Of a stretch of 64,000 nucleotides of DNA, positions 31,539 to 43,339 are shown in pieces (the stretch's first letter is position 1; each line of letters opens with the position of its first letter). The notes beneath the pieces are model-generated. The model ran no database searches and was not told the origin of the DNA. It was given only the letters and a program-made list of their open reading frames with translations. The DNA comes from Paragorgia papillata (lineage: Eukaryota > Cnidaria > Anthozoa > Scleralcyonacea > Coralliidae). Position numbers and translations under genes: made by a program. Location: contig JAWNZC010000025.1 in NCBI GenBank assembly GCA_035771165.1, forward strand, positions 4,561,501 to 4,625,500, read 5' to 3'.

Positions 31539-33953
31539 TTAAGTGATGGTAGCGGCTGGTCGGGCTGCCGGTGAAGTGGCGCTTCGGTATATCCTAAAAT
31601 GGACAAAGACATCCAGGGCCAAAACTATTGAGGCAAAGAAACAGCACACCTAAAAGACGAGAAAAAATGTTGTTTTACTTACTGATGGCAATTATTTTTG
31701 ACATTCTCAGGCCCTGTTTCCATGAAGTTAATTAACAGTCCAATCGGATCCAAGAAACGCCAGTCAAATCAACACGGCATATGTTTACATGGACAATCCG
31801 ATCTGTTTGGAACACTATTTTCGGGTTTGAAACACTATTTTCTGTGCTTTATTAGGCTACGTCCACTCGTATACGTTTTCGTAGCGTTTTCATATTGTTC
31901 TCCGTCGTCAAGGGAATAGAAAACAATGGTCTACTCACCTGAAACAATATGAAAACGCTACGAAAACGTATACGTGTGGACGTATATAGCCTTATTAATA
32001 ATGTCCACCGTGTTGCACGACGAGCATCAATTTCACTCATGCGTATCAAGTTGTATATGAATCTAGTCGAAAACACTCAAGTACCCTGCGAGCAGAGCCT
32101 TCTTTTCCTTATTTCTTCGCTGAGAGAGAGGAAGAAAAGTATAGGCTCTGCTGTATTCGTGTTTGGCTTCGTCCAAGATTTAGGACGAAGTAACCGTTTA
32201 AGACCCGTTTAACCGATTCTCGTTTTGTTTTCTGCTCTGATTGGGACTGGGTTAGAGATTGTAACCAAGCAACTGACATGCATGCGCAATGGAAACCAGT
32301 ATTAATAATACTTATCATCTAATAAGTATTAATAATACTTATCATCTATCTATACTTACTGCGCCTCCGATAAGATGGCCACATTTCGCATCACGGTTAT
32401 TCACGTCAAGAACATCACAAAATGTGTAATCATATCTGGTGTCGTTGTCATAACGTCGGACAGTATCTGATACGATACAGGCTGCGATAAACAAAAGCAG
32501 AGCCCAAATGGCGAAATTGATAACCACCTGAAGATCGAGAACAAGAAAGAAGATTAGGAATTTTAAGATTTTAAAAACCATGCAATTAACCCTTTACTGC
32601 ATGCCACGGTTGATTTTTGTCTACTTACTAATTTTACTCTGGCTATAACGCCAGACAATTCACTCACTCACTCACTCACTCACTCACTCACTCACTCACT
32701 CACTCACTCACTCACTCACTCACTCACTCACTCACTCACTCACTCACTCACTCACTCACTCACTCACTCACTCACTCACTCACTCACTCACTCACTCACT
32801 CACTCACTCACTCACTCACTCTTACATTCTCACACACCCACACAATCACTCACACACACACACTCACTCGCTCTCTCTCTAAAAGTATAAAACAAATTTT
32901 CTTCACTTACGGTTAACGGCCAGTTAAGAGCAGTAACTTTCTCGTGTAGTCCGGTAAGAAAGATAGTAGCAAAGCCAATGACTACTAACCACGAGACCAC
33001 GGTAACAAACATCGCAAATTCTAAACCTCCTTTTCTTCCATACAAAGAAAACGTGTTTGGATATTTTAATTTAAAATCGGCTTTGTCCAAGAAAATTCCC
33101 ACGGTACAAAGAGCGATCAGGAGTATAATCTAAAATGTCAGAAAGTGACTGAATACGCGTTACTCGACTTATCAATACGTGTATACATATTAATAAAAAA
33201 ACATTTGAAACTCTGATCGTCGGAATAGCCTCCTTCTCCCTCCCCTGGGGGACGCCCAGAGGAGGGAGGGAGGGAGGGAGGGAGGGAAGGAGAGAAGGAG
33301 GGAGGGAAGGAGAGAAGGAGGGAGGGAAGGAAAGAAGGACGGACGAACGGAAGAAAGGAAGAGGAAGGAAGAGGAAGGAAGAGGAAGGAAGGAAGGGAGG
33401 GAGGGAGGGAGGGGGAGGAGGGAGGGAAGGAGAGAAGGAAGGAGAGAAGGAAGGAGAAAAGGAGGGAAGGAAGGAATGTAGGAAGGAAGGAAGGAAGGAA
33501 GGAAGGAAGGAAGGAAGGAAGGAAGGAAGGAAGGAAGGAAGGAAGGAAGGAAGGAAGGAAGGAAAGAAAGAAGGAAGGAAGGAAGGAAGGAGGGGAGAGG
33601 GTGGAAGGAAGGAATGAGGGAGGGGGAGGGAAGGAAAGAAGGAAGGAATGAGGGAGGGAGGAAGGAAGGAAGGAGGGAGGGAGGAACGAAGGAATGAGGG
33701 AGGGGGAAGGAAGGGAGGAAGGAATGAGGGAGGGGGAGAAAGGAGGGAGGGGGGGAGGAGGGAGGGAAGGAAGCAAGGAACGAACGAGGGAGGGAGAGAG
33801 AGAGGGAGATGGGAAAGAAAGAAGAAATGAAGGAATTGGAAGGAATAAAAACTAGACAAGACTAGAATTGGATTAAACACTTACGAACTCTACGGTCTTT
33901 AAAACAAACGGGAGAGACTTCACGTAGTCCAAACCTTTTCCAATTTGTCCCAT
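31539..33953 (-). CDS. MARVEL-like four-TM protein, array copy 4 (188 aa)
   Basis: Exons 33885-33953, 32911-33129, 32360-32527, 31539-31649, all phase 0 with GT-AG borders. Starts MGQIGKGLDYVKS. Longest copy: exon 2 has an extended TM1-TM2 loop (KADFKLKYPNTFSLYGRKGG), and exon 3 a longer TM3-TM4 loop rich in Asp/Arg/Tyr before the C-x11-C pair and CGHLIGGA. TM4 (FFASIVLALDVFVHF) keeps the mid-helix Asp seen in every copy; a 17-residue Ala/Pro/Arg tail follows. Intron 2 holds a large ACTC microsatellite and intron 1 a GGAA microsatellite, so the short exons are islands in simple sequence. Start chosen by homology and by the acceptor at 33,961-33,962, seven bases upstream. Confidence 0.87.
31710..32097. 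mobile_element. MITE related to 19,860-20,222, with nested insertion
   Basis: Left end AGGCCCTGTTTCCATGAAGT; right end near GTACCCTGCGAGCAGAGCCT. The interior shares CACTATTTTCTGTGCTT and CACTCATGCGTATCAAG with the 19.9-kb copy. The reading is interrupted by a second element at 31,854-31,993. Confidence 0.65.
31854..31993. mobile_element. 140-bp foldback nested in another MITE
   Basis: Inverted arms CGTATACGTTTTCGTAGCGT and ACGCTACGAAAACGTATACG, with outer AGGCTACGTCCACTC / GTGGACGTATATAGCC. The host sequence continues on both sides with a 4-5 bp direct repeat (TTATT/TATT), consistent with insertion. Confidence 0.85.
32661..32821. repeat. (ACTC)n microsatellite, about 160 bp
   Basis: About 40 perfect tetranucleotide units in intron 2 of copy 4, between a CTGGCTATAACGCCAGAC hairpin repeat and exon 2. 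A shorter tract of the same unit is at 40,927-40,978. Confidence 0.97.
33258..33840. repeat. (GGAA)n/GA-rich microsatellite, about 580 bp
   Basis: Almost pure purine on the + strand with GGAA, GGGA and AGAA units. It lies in intron 1 of copy 4, ending about 45 bp before exon 1. The Pro/Ser/Phe open frames on the minus strand are artefacts of the repeat. Confidence 0.97.
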
Positions 33954-34254
33954 GATTAAACTAAACAAGAGATCATGCAGTCGATAAACCAGAACTCAAG
34001 TCTCAATTTTTACAAAGAAATATTTAAGCAATTATTATTGTCGTTCATAAACTCATAATATTACAAGTATATAAACAAATCCCTAGATAGTTTTCTAAAG
34101 CTTTGTATTTGTTGTGACAATTCAAAGCAAGGTTATTAATCTATATGTAACTGTTCTGAAGACGCCGGTCCGAGTTTGTGCGCCATTCTTATACAATTAG
34201 TTTAAAACAGGGCGTCTAGGTTTAAAACATTGACGCTTTCGACGTTTGCGAAAG

Positions 34255-34640
34255 GTGAGGTAATACGGGCAACATGTTTCTTCAACTTTCAACGCAACAA
34301 TGTTACAGCAATTTTTTGCTCGTATTACTCCACCTTAAAGCCTGGTTTCCATATAATCGCTCAAAAATGAACTTGGCAATCGTAGCAAACCACTGACGCA
34401 ACGATCGCGATCGTTGAGATAGAAAATGTTCTATCTTGCAGGCGATCGTTGCGTTTTACATGGAAACGGTGATGTTGCAATCTCAGCGATCAGCCGCGTA
34501 TGCATCCCAGCGGACTGCATTACAACAATGGCCGCGATCATGCAACCATGGCCGCCTTATAGCGATCATATGGAAACAGCGACACGATTGTTGATCGTTG
34601 CGATCGCCGAGTTAATTTTTGAGCGATCGTGGCGATTGAA
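34255..34640. mobile_element. Two adjacent MITEs
   Basis: A truncated GTAATACGGGCAACATG element (34,255-34,336) is directly followed by one with left end CCTGGTTTCCATATAATCGC and AATGAACTTGGCAATCG, and right end CGAGTTAATTTTTGAGCGAT. The interior repeats GATCGTTGCG/CGCAACGATC pairs. Confidence 0.6.
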
Positions 34641-36611
34641 CCACATTTATATATTCTTGGCTTGTACTTTGACGTCACGGCAGCTGTGTTGGAGGAACTT
34701 TAACAAAAGAATCTCATTAGCAGCTATAATACAACAGTCTGCCTCCAACATGGCTTCTAACGTCATTGCTTCGGAATCTGACGGGCTGACGACAAACCAT
34801 CAATACGGGGCTGATGATAACTGCATGGTCTCGAGTGTCGAGACTAAAAAGTCAAGAGTCGAGACAAAAAAGTCAAGAGTCGGGACAAAAAAGTCGAGAG
34901 TCGAGAGAGATTAAAAAAAGACAAAATATATATAAATATATATATTTATATTATAAGTTTTAATAATAAACTGTGAAAAATCTGACCCAAATATAGCTAG
35001 TGACCAAACGAAACAACACGTCGCCAATGTTAAGCGCATGCGCCTGGAGGTGATGTTAATCACATTATCTTTTGCGTTTGGAAGGCAATATGGTAGACTC
35101 ATCGTCTCATATTATAGTTTCATATAAACAAAACCCCTTTTTTGCGCAAACTGAAAGTGCCGTGTTACGAGCATGCATTATTTACCTTCTTTAATTAAAT
35201 ATAGGACGATCCAATTACAGAAATTGTGTACTTGTGTCGACTTCTTCGATTAGAATTGTACTGTGGTTTTAAAAAGGGTATAAACCAGATTTGTGGAAGA
35301 ATTGGTTTAGTTTAAATGAAAACGAATGAGTAATATTAATCCATGACACGAGTTATTAGTTAACGGCTCGTTATCTGCTGGCAAATCAGTGTTTGGCGTT
35401 ATAGGTAGAATATATAAGCGACAAAAGTATATAGGTCTTGGGCAGACAGGCAGTTAAAGGTAATAATTAGAAGTTTCACTTTGACCTTGTTGTTGACGAG
35501 TGGAATTCACTGACTTGTAACTGAAACACAGTCAATGGATATAACCAAATGTTTAATTATTAACTGAACCTTTTCTTGTCCGAAATGATCTTTAGTATTT
35601 TATTCTGGTTAACACCACTTGCATAGGAAGACTTTGGACAGAAATTAATTGAAATTGTTTGTCCAACCATTTCCTGTCTGAAGTTGGCCTTTGTTATTTT
35701 ATTCTGACTTTAACACCAGACGATTTTATTTACCTTTGCAGGGGAAGCCCTGAGATAGGAATGAGTTCATGCAACTGAACTTTCCGCTGGCTTTCCTTCT
35801 TCAAAGTAAGGGCTAGCCCAGTTATATACGGGGCTGATTTATGTCGAGAAAATCTTATTACGACTATTTGGGAAAGGCAGAATGACATAACAAAGCAGAA
35901 TTGGCTTCGTTTTTCTATAAGCATAGCACACAGGATATATATTTTAATTCCGTTTTGTAGTCACAGAATGATTTTCTTGACTTAAAATCAGTCCCAGATG
36001 ATTTCATTCACCTCTGCACGCAGAAGACTTGGGACAGGAATTATAATTAAAAACTATCTTCCTTTATGAAATTGTTCTTTTGTATTTCATTCATCTCTGG
36101 GAAGCCCTCGGAGAGAAATAAGTTGATAATGTACACTATTATTACGTACCTGCACAGGGTCCTCCAGTGGTCCGAGATTTCGTATTCAGTCTGTCTATAT
36201 AGCAATCACCTCAGAGTTGTCCAATGGCTTAGAACGTGTTTCTCAGGATTTGGGCTCATGGACAAAAGGACGACAATGTACATCATTGCATATATATTTT
36301 CCACCTAATTAGTTATTCAACATGTTTAAATAGTTGGTGTGTTGTCATTGGCTGGATGTCATGAACCATCAAGAAGCTCGTGAGTTCCGCATATATTTAT
36401 GAACTTTATGCAAATATTATTTTGTAATTGTTTTAAAACTTTGAAACAACGTCGAGATATTATAATAGTTTACAGTTATATACTTTCGTTTTGCTAGTTG
36501 ATTCATATATTGAAATATCAGCATGGTATTGTTTTTTGGAATATATTTTATGTTAGCGGCCGATCTCGTGGGCATTTTATACTTGGGAAGTGAAACGCCG
36601 AAGTCTTATTA

Positions 36612-36852
36612 AGAGGCTTGTTCATATGAGGCTGGCTATAGCCAGGTTACTGGGCTGATTTTATGTCACGAAAATCTTATTACGACTATTTGAGAAATGT
36701 AAAATCACATAACGAAGCAAAATTGGATTTGTTTTTCTGTAGGTATAGCACACGGAGTATTATAATTCCTTTTTGTAGTCATAGAAAGATTTTCGTGACA
36801 TAAAATGAGCCCGGTAAGCGGGCCAGCCAGCCTCATGTATGAACAGTCCAGA
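36612..36852. mobile_element. MITE with GTTCATATGAGGCTGGC termini
   Basis: Left GTTCATATGAGGCTGGC and right GCCAGCCTCATGTATGAAC are inverted repeats; inner pair ATTTTATGTCACGAAAATCT / AGATTTTCGTGACATAAAAT. The 35,815-35,990 segment shares the interior ATCTTATTACGACTATTTG. Confidence 0.85.
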
Positions 36853-37202
36853 AATGATGAATAATATTGTGTTAGAGAGTCCTCGAAAAGGTAAATAAAC
36901 AAAAAAATTACTTTAACTCAGAAAAGCTCAGTTTACTAAATGTCTGTTAACTTTCATAAAACATTAACTTATACTATTCGTTGCTTAATTTAACCGATTT
37001 ACGGATATTGATTAAATTTTAATTTCAACTGTCTGAATTTTCTACATGAATTCTTAATAGTGTTTAAGTTATAATTATGAATATGTTAATTTATATATTT
37101 ATAAAATAGGTTATACGTCTTATACACACGCTGTAGTTGATTGTCGATATCAGACTATGCAAGCAAACACGTCTGTGATGTCACATTTCTTAGTTTTATT
37201 TC

Positions 37203-37375
37203 ATACAGTACAGTACATATAGTACAGTCACAGTACAGTACAGTCACAGTACAGTCACAGTACATTACAGTACAGTACAACACAGTGCAGTACAGTACCG
37301 CAGTACAACACAGTGCAGTACAGTACATTACAGTACAGTACAGTGCAACACAGTACACACTACAGTACAACTGTT
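37203..37375. repeat. ACAGT-rich microsatellite
   Basis: Imperfect CAGTA/CACAGTA units over about 170 bp, just downstream of array copy 5. Simple-sequence DNA with no coding meaning. Confidence 0.9.
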
Positions 37376-37616
37376 TTAATAGCTATATTCCTCATACGGA
37401 AAGGTTTTTCATAGGTAATTTACAAAACACTTGGAGTCTAAGCCACAGAAAGTTTATTTAGAGAAAAATATTCTACCGCACATGTTTTACAAAATGGGTC
37501 TCTTACATAGACCTCTATTACTACTTCATGTATACTACAAACAAAACTGTTCTGACCAAGCACATTACTTTCACGAGCCTGCGGTAGCCTACGCTGGTGT
37601 GGCATGCGGTGCTCCT

Positions 37617-40600
37617 TCAGGTTTCACGATTTTTGTACATGTACATGTGAAAGATGGCGTCAAAGACAAATTGTACCATAACAACGAAACCACAGACCTG
37701 AAAAAGTAAAAAGATAGTGGTGTCAGTTCGAGATGTGAAAATTCGATGCAAATCTGCAGGTTTGCACCACTGACCGATATACAACTGGACAGCCGGCTCC
37801 ATCCACAAAAAACTGACGATAATCTCGATTGCGCATGAAAATGACGCGTTGGCGTTCTGCGACTGGTCAAAACTTATAATATTAAGCTAAAGAATTCAGT
37901 TTGACGAATTCGGAAGAGTATTTATGTTTTATGCCATTTATGGAATGAAATCAGTTTATCATCACGTTGATGCGTAGTTGAGTTTACAAACTTGTTTATT
38001 CTGAGAAAAAAAGTGGAAAGAGTTTAAATAAATTAATTTTAGAACGTGGTGAACTGCCGAATTTTTTAGTATTGGGGGGTTGGGGGCTAGTCTTCGAGCG
38101 GGGTTCTTTACTTAGGGGGTAAACAATACTGGCAAAGCATGCTGGTAGTTGTAGTCGCCCAACGCCATCGTACGTCAACGTGCAAATGGTCTATTGAATC
38201 ACAGAATAGTAATACAACCAGAAGTCCAACTCCAGTGAAAACTTGTCCGCATTTCTTCAATGCGCAGGCGCGATATTTTACGCCATCCTACGCCATCCTA
38301 CGTGATCCTACGCAATGTCCGGTGCTTACTTTGTGTTTCGCGCACGAATTTGTTATTCTTTGACCCTGACCCTGAAAACACCCTAATCCTAACCCTGATC
38401 CCAACCCCAATCCTTACCCTAATCCTAACCCTGATCCCAACCCCAATCCTTACCCTAATCCTAACCCTAATGCATATTCGTGCGCGAAACACAAAGTAAT
38501 AACCCAATGTCCTATGCCAACCTACGCAATGTCCTACGCCATCCTACGTGATCCTACGCAATGTCCTACGCCATCCTACGTGATCCTACGCAATGTCCTA
38601 CGCCATCCTGGCAAGTTCCCCCGGCAGTTTTTGAAGGTTAAAACTGCCGGGGGAACTTCCAGGATTGCGTAGGATGGCGAGGAATCAAGATGCGCGAGGC
38701 GACATGCACGAGGACATAAACTTCAAAGGTTCCGACGCGAGTTGGACTTCTGGTTGTATTCCTATTCTGTGACTGAATTAACGCGGTCACTAACCGTGCC
38801 TCCAATCAGATGTCCACACTTATAATCAGATTTAACTTTGTCCAGCGCATCACATACTTTTGTCCGGAAACTACCTCCTCCATAGGTCGTGTCTGCCTCG
38901 AAAACTCTTACAGCATCTGCAAGAACAGCTGAAGAGGCAAGAAGAAGCGCAGCCAAAATGGCGGATATAATTGCGACCTCGAAAAAGAAAAACAGATAAA
39001 CATTTTAATATTTCATTAAAATTAATCAAAACTGAGTTCAGATTCAGTCAAAGTAATTTACTGCACAACCCTATCAGTCTGATATCTAAGCTGAAGACCG
39101 GAGGTCTTAATTGTGTGGGTCACCCTTTCATGGGTCTAGTGTTACTGCAGGAAGAATCAGAGTAAACTAAAGTAACTTTATTTATACTGGAGACCCTATC
39201 AGTCATAACTAAACTGTTCTACCAGTAAGGATCATATATCTCTCATTGATCCAGTAGTTACTACAGGAGGAAACTAGACCAACTTTATTTATATTTTATA
39301 TACTGGATAGCCCTAATATTAGTCATACCTAAAGTAAAACTGTTCTCCCAAAAGGTCCAGTAAGGATCATCCATCATTGGTCCAGTGTTATTACAGGAGA
39401 AAACCAGAGTAAACTAAACTAACTTTATTTATACTGTACAATAACCCTACCAGTCATATCTAAACTGTTCTACTAGTAGAGGTCTAGTAAGGACCATCCA
39501 TCATTGGTCCAGTTCAACAAAAGGAAACCAGAGTAAACTAAACTAACTTTATCAGTCATAACTAAACTGTTCTACCAGTAGAGGTCCAGTAAGTATCATC
39601 AGGGTCCAGTATTAGTACAGGAGGAAACCTCTTCCTAGAGGTACGCCATTCCTTTATTAGTTCAGTGTTTCTGGTGTTACTAGGAAACCAGTGTAGTGTA
39701 TGATAGAGTCAAACTCGGGAAGCCTTCTGCGCTCGGCTTCAAGGTAAACTTCTAATATGATACTGCATCAAGCTGAAATCGAACTATCGAAAAGTGAAAG
39801 GCGCACGCGCGTCAACCACAACGCCAGCAACATCCCAAATAGGAATTCTGTGTGTTGAAACGTTTATCAACTTACTGTTAGTGTCCAGCTGGTGCCGCAC
39901 ACTTTCTCATAAAGTCCAGAGATGCAAACTGTGAACACAACCACCACTGAAATTATTGCAATCGCAGCAGCGGCGAGAAAGAATTCCAAATTCCATTTTT
40001 TCCCGAATGCTGTAAAGAATTGTTGTTCAACTGCATCTCCCTTGTTGAAAAAGTATCCCACTGTTCCAATGCCAACCAAAAGAATAACCTGAAACAACAG
40101 AAATGGCCTTTTTCATAATTAAATGCACAGAAATCAGAGGTTATATATCGTTGCTATTATCAAACATAATATGCACTTGAAAACTCAACATACCCTTCTG
40201 GGACCGCAGTAATTGGCATTAAGCTGTTGTGGGCACCCTGCATGCATGCCACGTAATAGGCGAATTTCAAGGTATTGCGCGCACATCATTTTACAAAGGA
40301 AATGGCGGGCTCTTGGTGGGCTCCCCGCAAAGTAAGCAATGGCAAACAGATTTGCTAGCGAGCCAACAACAGCAGAATAACAGTGTTAAACATATCCAGA
40401 AACTGTATCTATACGTTGTTGATTTTAAAGGATAAAGGACTGAGGGGCTAATCGTCCTTACTTGCAGCCAGCGGCTGAATTGCGAAGGACGCAGATCAAC
40501 GTGGCCGTGTCGAGGCATATCAAAGGCGCTCCAAGCTGCCGCCATACGACACAGTTCAGACCACGGATCACAGCTAAGATGTTACGTGTTGATTTTTTGG

Positions 40601-41693
40601 AGGGAGGAAAACCGGAGAACCCGGCGAAAAAAACTCGGAGCACAGGAGAGACCAACTAACTCTACTCACATGAGTCACGAAGCTCGGGAATGGGGCTATT
40701 CCCAGACTGTCACCCATCCAAGTACTAACCCCATCTAACCGGGCTTAACTATTGGTGAGAGACAGCGCCTTGAGTGCATGGAGTTTGCAAGTTTTTGAAA
40801 AATAATGCGCGCGCAACACCCTGAAACTCGCCTATTGTAAATTTGTTATTGTGATCTAATTGTAAATTTACTTATTTATTATTTTATTATTATTATTAAC
40901 TTTACTCAACTCTAATTACTTAAAGCACACTCACTCACTCACTCACTCACTCACTCACTCACTCACTCACTCACTCACACACCCAACACATACCAATGCA
41001 ATTATTATCTATAGTATACACATGTGGCAAAACCTAATAAATAAATAAATAAATAAACATGTTTGGTGTTGTTGAAGAAACACACCCACACGTCTCTTTC
41101 GAAATAATTTAGTTTGATTATAGCCATGGGCTTAGCCAGAGACCCGTCCACCCGTCTTTTGCGGACGTCAAGCATAACCCTATCAACATGACAACATCAC
41201 GTATTAGCGTAATTGCATTCTACAACCGCTGACACAAATGCACGTGTTTTCAGTACAAAATAGCGTGGGTGACTAATTGTTAAATATAGAGAAAGAAAAC
41301 GATAGATTTTGCTGCTGTTTGCTCTCCAATTTAGAGTACTTTTGTTCTCAGGAATACTCACAATCACGTTTTCAGAAGACAAGATTTCGAAATTTTTCGG
41401 GGGGGGGCGGCATACCCCCAGACTCCCCTAGTAGTGCGGGCACTTTTGGACGGGTAGATTACTAATCCTGGCTAAGGCTCTGATTATAACTCATTATGAC
41501 GCATAAAGGATGCAGAAAGTGAAAACTGCAAAAGATGTTGCTTTCAAAAAAGACAAACTTAATTTTTGCTTCATAAGGCATTTAGTAAAAATCAAATATT
41601 AATTAAAAAGTTTCTACAACTTACAAATTCTATGATCTTAAAAATACTTGGAACAGACTTCAAGTATGCCAAACCTTTTCCAATTTCTACCAT
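37617..41693 (-). CDS. MARVEL-like four-TM protein, array copy 5 (181 aa)
   Basis: Exons 41625-41693, 39876-40088, 38795-38977, 37617-37697. The exon 3 donor is GTTAGT rather than GTAAGT, as in copies 6 and 7. Starts MVEIGKGLAYLKS. Exon 2: TM1 VILLVGIGTVGYFF, loop with GDAVEQQFFTAFGKKWN, TM2 FFLAAAAIAIISVVVVFTV. Exon 3: TM3 AILAALLLASSAVLA, a Gly-rich loop (TTYGGGS), the C-x11-C pair, CGHLIGGT. Exon 4: TM4 FVVMVQFVFDAIFHM with a short basic tail (YKNRET). AATAAA on the minus strand at 37,453-37,458. Introns carry an enlarged MITE with telomere-like repeats and a 5S-like SINE. Sequence between copies is diverged but all membrane segments are kept. Confidence 0.87.
38196..38776. mobile_element. 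Enlarged MITE, CACAGAATAG-AATACAACC family
   Basis: Left TGAATCACAGAATAGTAATACAACC-type end and right GGTTGTATTCCTATTCTGTG end, with AGAAGTCCAACTC / GAGTTGGACTTCT next. Between them are repeats of CCTACGCCATCCTACGTGAT and a foldback with telomere-like core. The simple form of the family is at 5955-6245. Confidence 0.8.
38331..38497. repeat. Telomere-like CCCTAA-variant repeats in a foldback
   Basis: Inverted arms TTTGTGTTTCGCGCACGAAT (left) and ATTCGTGCGCGAAACACAAA (right) enclose about 110 bp of CCCTAATCCTAACCCTGATC-type units, i.e. degenerate CCCTAA hexamers mixed with CCCCAA and CCCTGA. This is an interstitial telomere-like tract inside a transposable element. Confidence 0.8.
39030..39650. 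repeat. About 100-135-bp tandem repeat, 4-5 units
   Basis: Each unit holds TAACTTTATTTATACTG, CCCTA-CAGTCATA-CTAAACTG and TCCAGTAAGGATCATC. Unit lengths by eye are about 135, 128 and 102 bp. Located in intron 2 of copy 5. Confidence 0.8.
40595..40765 (-). mobile_element. 5S-derived SINE, minus strand
   Basis: Reverse complement reads AAGCCCGGTTAGATGGGG then TTAGTACTTGGATGGGTGAC, the 5S-like block. Adjoining sequence 40,432-40,590 is shared with 5,232-5,390 and may be the SINE body. In intron 1 of copy 5. Confidence 0.65.
40927..40978. repeat. (ACTC)n microsatellite
   Basis: About 12 ACTC units in intron 1 of copy 5, matching the larger tract at 32,661-32,821. Confidence 0.95.
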
Positions 41694-42344
41694 GTTGATG
41701 ATCTAATTTGAATAAAATGTGTATCTGTTAGATTTTTCTCTTCTCATGCGCCAAACTTAATGCAAATCAGCATAAACAAAAGATTAGTTAGCTTACTTAG
41801 TTAAAATACAAAACAACGGTAACTTCGAAGATGGTAAACATTTTATTAATGATTCAACATATATAAAAACTTTGATAGAACTCTCTCCGGACACAGAAGT
41901 AAAACTAAGCCATCAAAAAGTAAAATAATTATTAATCGATTAACTACAGCTGTCTTCATCATTTCTAGATAAATTCTATAGTTAATTTCTTTCTCGACCT
42001 TTTATATGTGAATCATAAAGACAAATTTAGTCTTTATGGTTCCCATATAAACTGTCAAATTAGTTCAATTTTATCCGAAAATCGACGTGTTATTTGTTTA
42101 TTAATATATAGTATGTAACTCTTGGCCCTCCTAGATTAGCTTTTGCTACCTGTGGGCCAGACAACTTGTAAACTCAAATTTATAAGACTTGAATAAAACT
42201 ATGTGTGTAATATGTGTATGTGTGTATAAACTGTATCATTTATATCAGCTAATTCTTAATAATTGTAGAATAATAGATAAAGCCATCACTGGTCATTGTT
42301 GCTTTTTAAACTAAAAGCTTTATTTGCCATTTCCGGAAACGGAA

Positions 42345-42560
42345 TACATGAAAAAAAGTCTGAGTTGTAGTGGAGCTAAATTATGGAATAGTCTTTGCAA
42401 TGAATTGAGAAACGCGGAAACATTAAATATTTTCAATGTTCTCCTTACTGAAACTATAGCCTTTAACTAGCCTGTAACTAATCAAGTATACTAATATTTA
42501 TTTCTTTTATCAGTTTATGTACATTTGTAAATAATTCTCTCTTTGTAAATATTTGTATTT
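42345..42560 (+). mobile_element. LINE 3' fragment (copy a)
   Basis: Translates as LSCSGAKLWNSLCNELRNAE then TLNIFNVLL, matching the S-GAxLWNSLPxxLR...F-LL pattern at the C-terminus of many non-LTR retrotransposon proteins. It is followed by an AT-rich 3' end. Homologous fragments are at 53,290 and 63,310; this is where homology between the tandem units begins. Confidence 0.65.
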
Positions 42561-42836
42561 TATAATCGTTTTGTATTAATCGAGGGAGCTGGATATGCAG
42601 TGTTTGAAAACGCTGGCTGATTTACCTGCCTGCGTGATCCTAATTAGCATACGTTACCTACGGTGATCTTGATGCGTGCAGCGTGGGAAAAATCATATGT
42701 ATAGATTTATTATATGGAGAAGCGTATTTTACTAGCAACTAAAACACTCGTAGAATCCATATTTCACTACATCCGGGAACCGAGTGGCCTATTTCTCGTA
42801 TGTAACGCTCGCGAGTGACATATGTAATATCCCCTT

Positions 42837-42839
<3 letters not shown>

Positions 42840-42932
<93 letters not shown>
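42840..42932. repeat. (TA)n microsatellite
   Basis: About 46 TA dinucleotides. It lies in the roughly 650-bp segment found between the LINE end and the upstream block only in this copy of the tandem unit. Confidence 0.97.
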
Positions 42933-42935
<3 letters not shown>

Positions 42936-42970
42936 AGTGCAGAGTACGTCATTTTCCGCACTAGTATTAA

Positions 42971-43303
42971 ATCATAGGCGTACGAGGCGGGGGGAGGGGG
43001 GCAAGGGGGGTAGCTGCCCCCCCCCCCCCAGACGAATGGAAATGTTGTTAAGTCGGGCAAATTTTCAAGCTAAGTCGGGTAAAAATATAGGGAAAAAATA
43101 AAAAAAATAGGATGAAAATAAGGAAAAGTAATCAAAACAATTTAACTGATATCTGTGTATTGTAGGAGAAAAAGTATATTGAACAACAGGCACTTAGTTG
43201 GGCTTTTATGTCAAAAGTCGAACAATTTCCGTTTCAGTCGGGCAAAATGTTCTCCGCCCCCCCCCCCCCCCCCTATAAATTTGTGCCCGTACGCCTATGC
43301 ACT
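42971..43303. mobile_element. Element with CATAGGCGTACG termini
   Basis: Left CATAGGCGTACGAGG and right CCCGTACGCCTATG are inverted repeats. Subterminal G and C runs (GGGGGGAGGGGGG, 16+ C) flank repeats of GTCGGGCAAAATTT type. No ORF. Confidence 0.65.
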
Positions 43304-43339
43304 TAATGTCATTTCCATCCAGTTTTAAATTCTATTGAA

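Larger units (their letters stand above)
34641..37616. other. Intergenic region between array copies 4 and 5
   Basis: No gene is supported. It contains three direct AAAAAGTCRAGAGTCGAGA-like units (34,845-34,912), several ACGCCAGACGATTTTATT-type repeats (35,695, 35,995), a MITE at 36,612-36,852 with a relative at 35,815-35,990, and a CAGTA-rich microsatellite at 37,203-37,375. The leader exon of copy 4 should lie here but I cannot identify it. Confidence 0.6.

Noticed and set aside
33071..33880. 269-codon Pro/Ser-rich minus-strand ORF
   Set aside because: Translation of the GGAA microsatellite joined to the true exon 2 edge; homology with six other copies places the real exon at 32,911-33,129.
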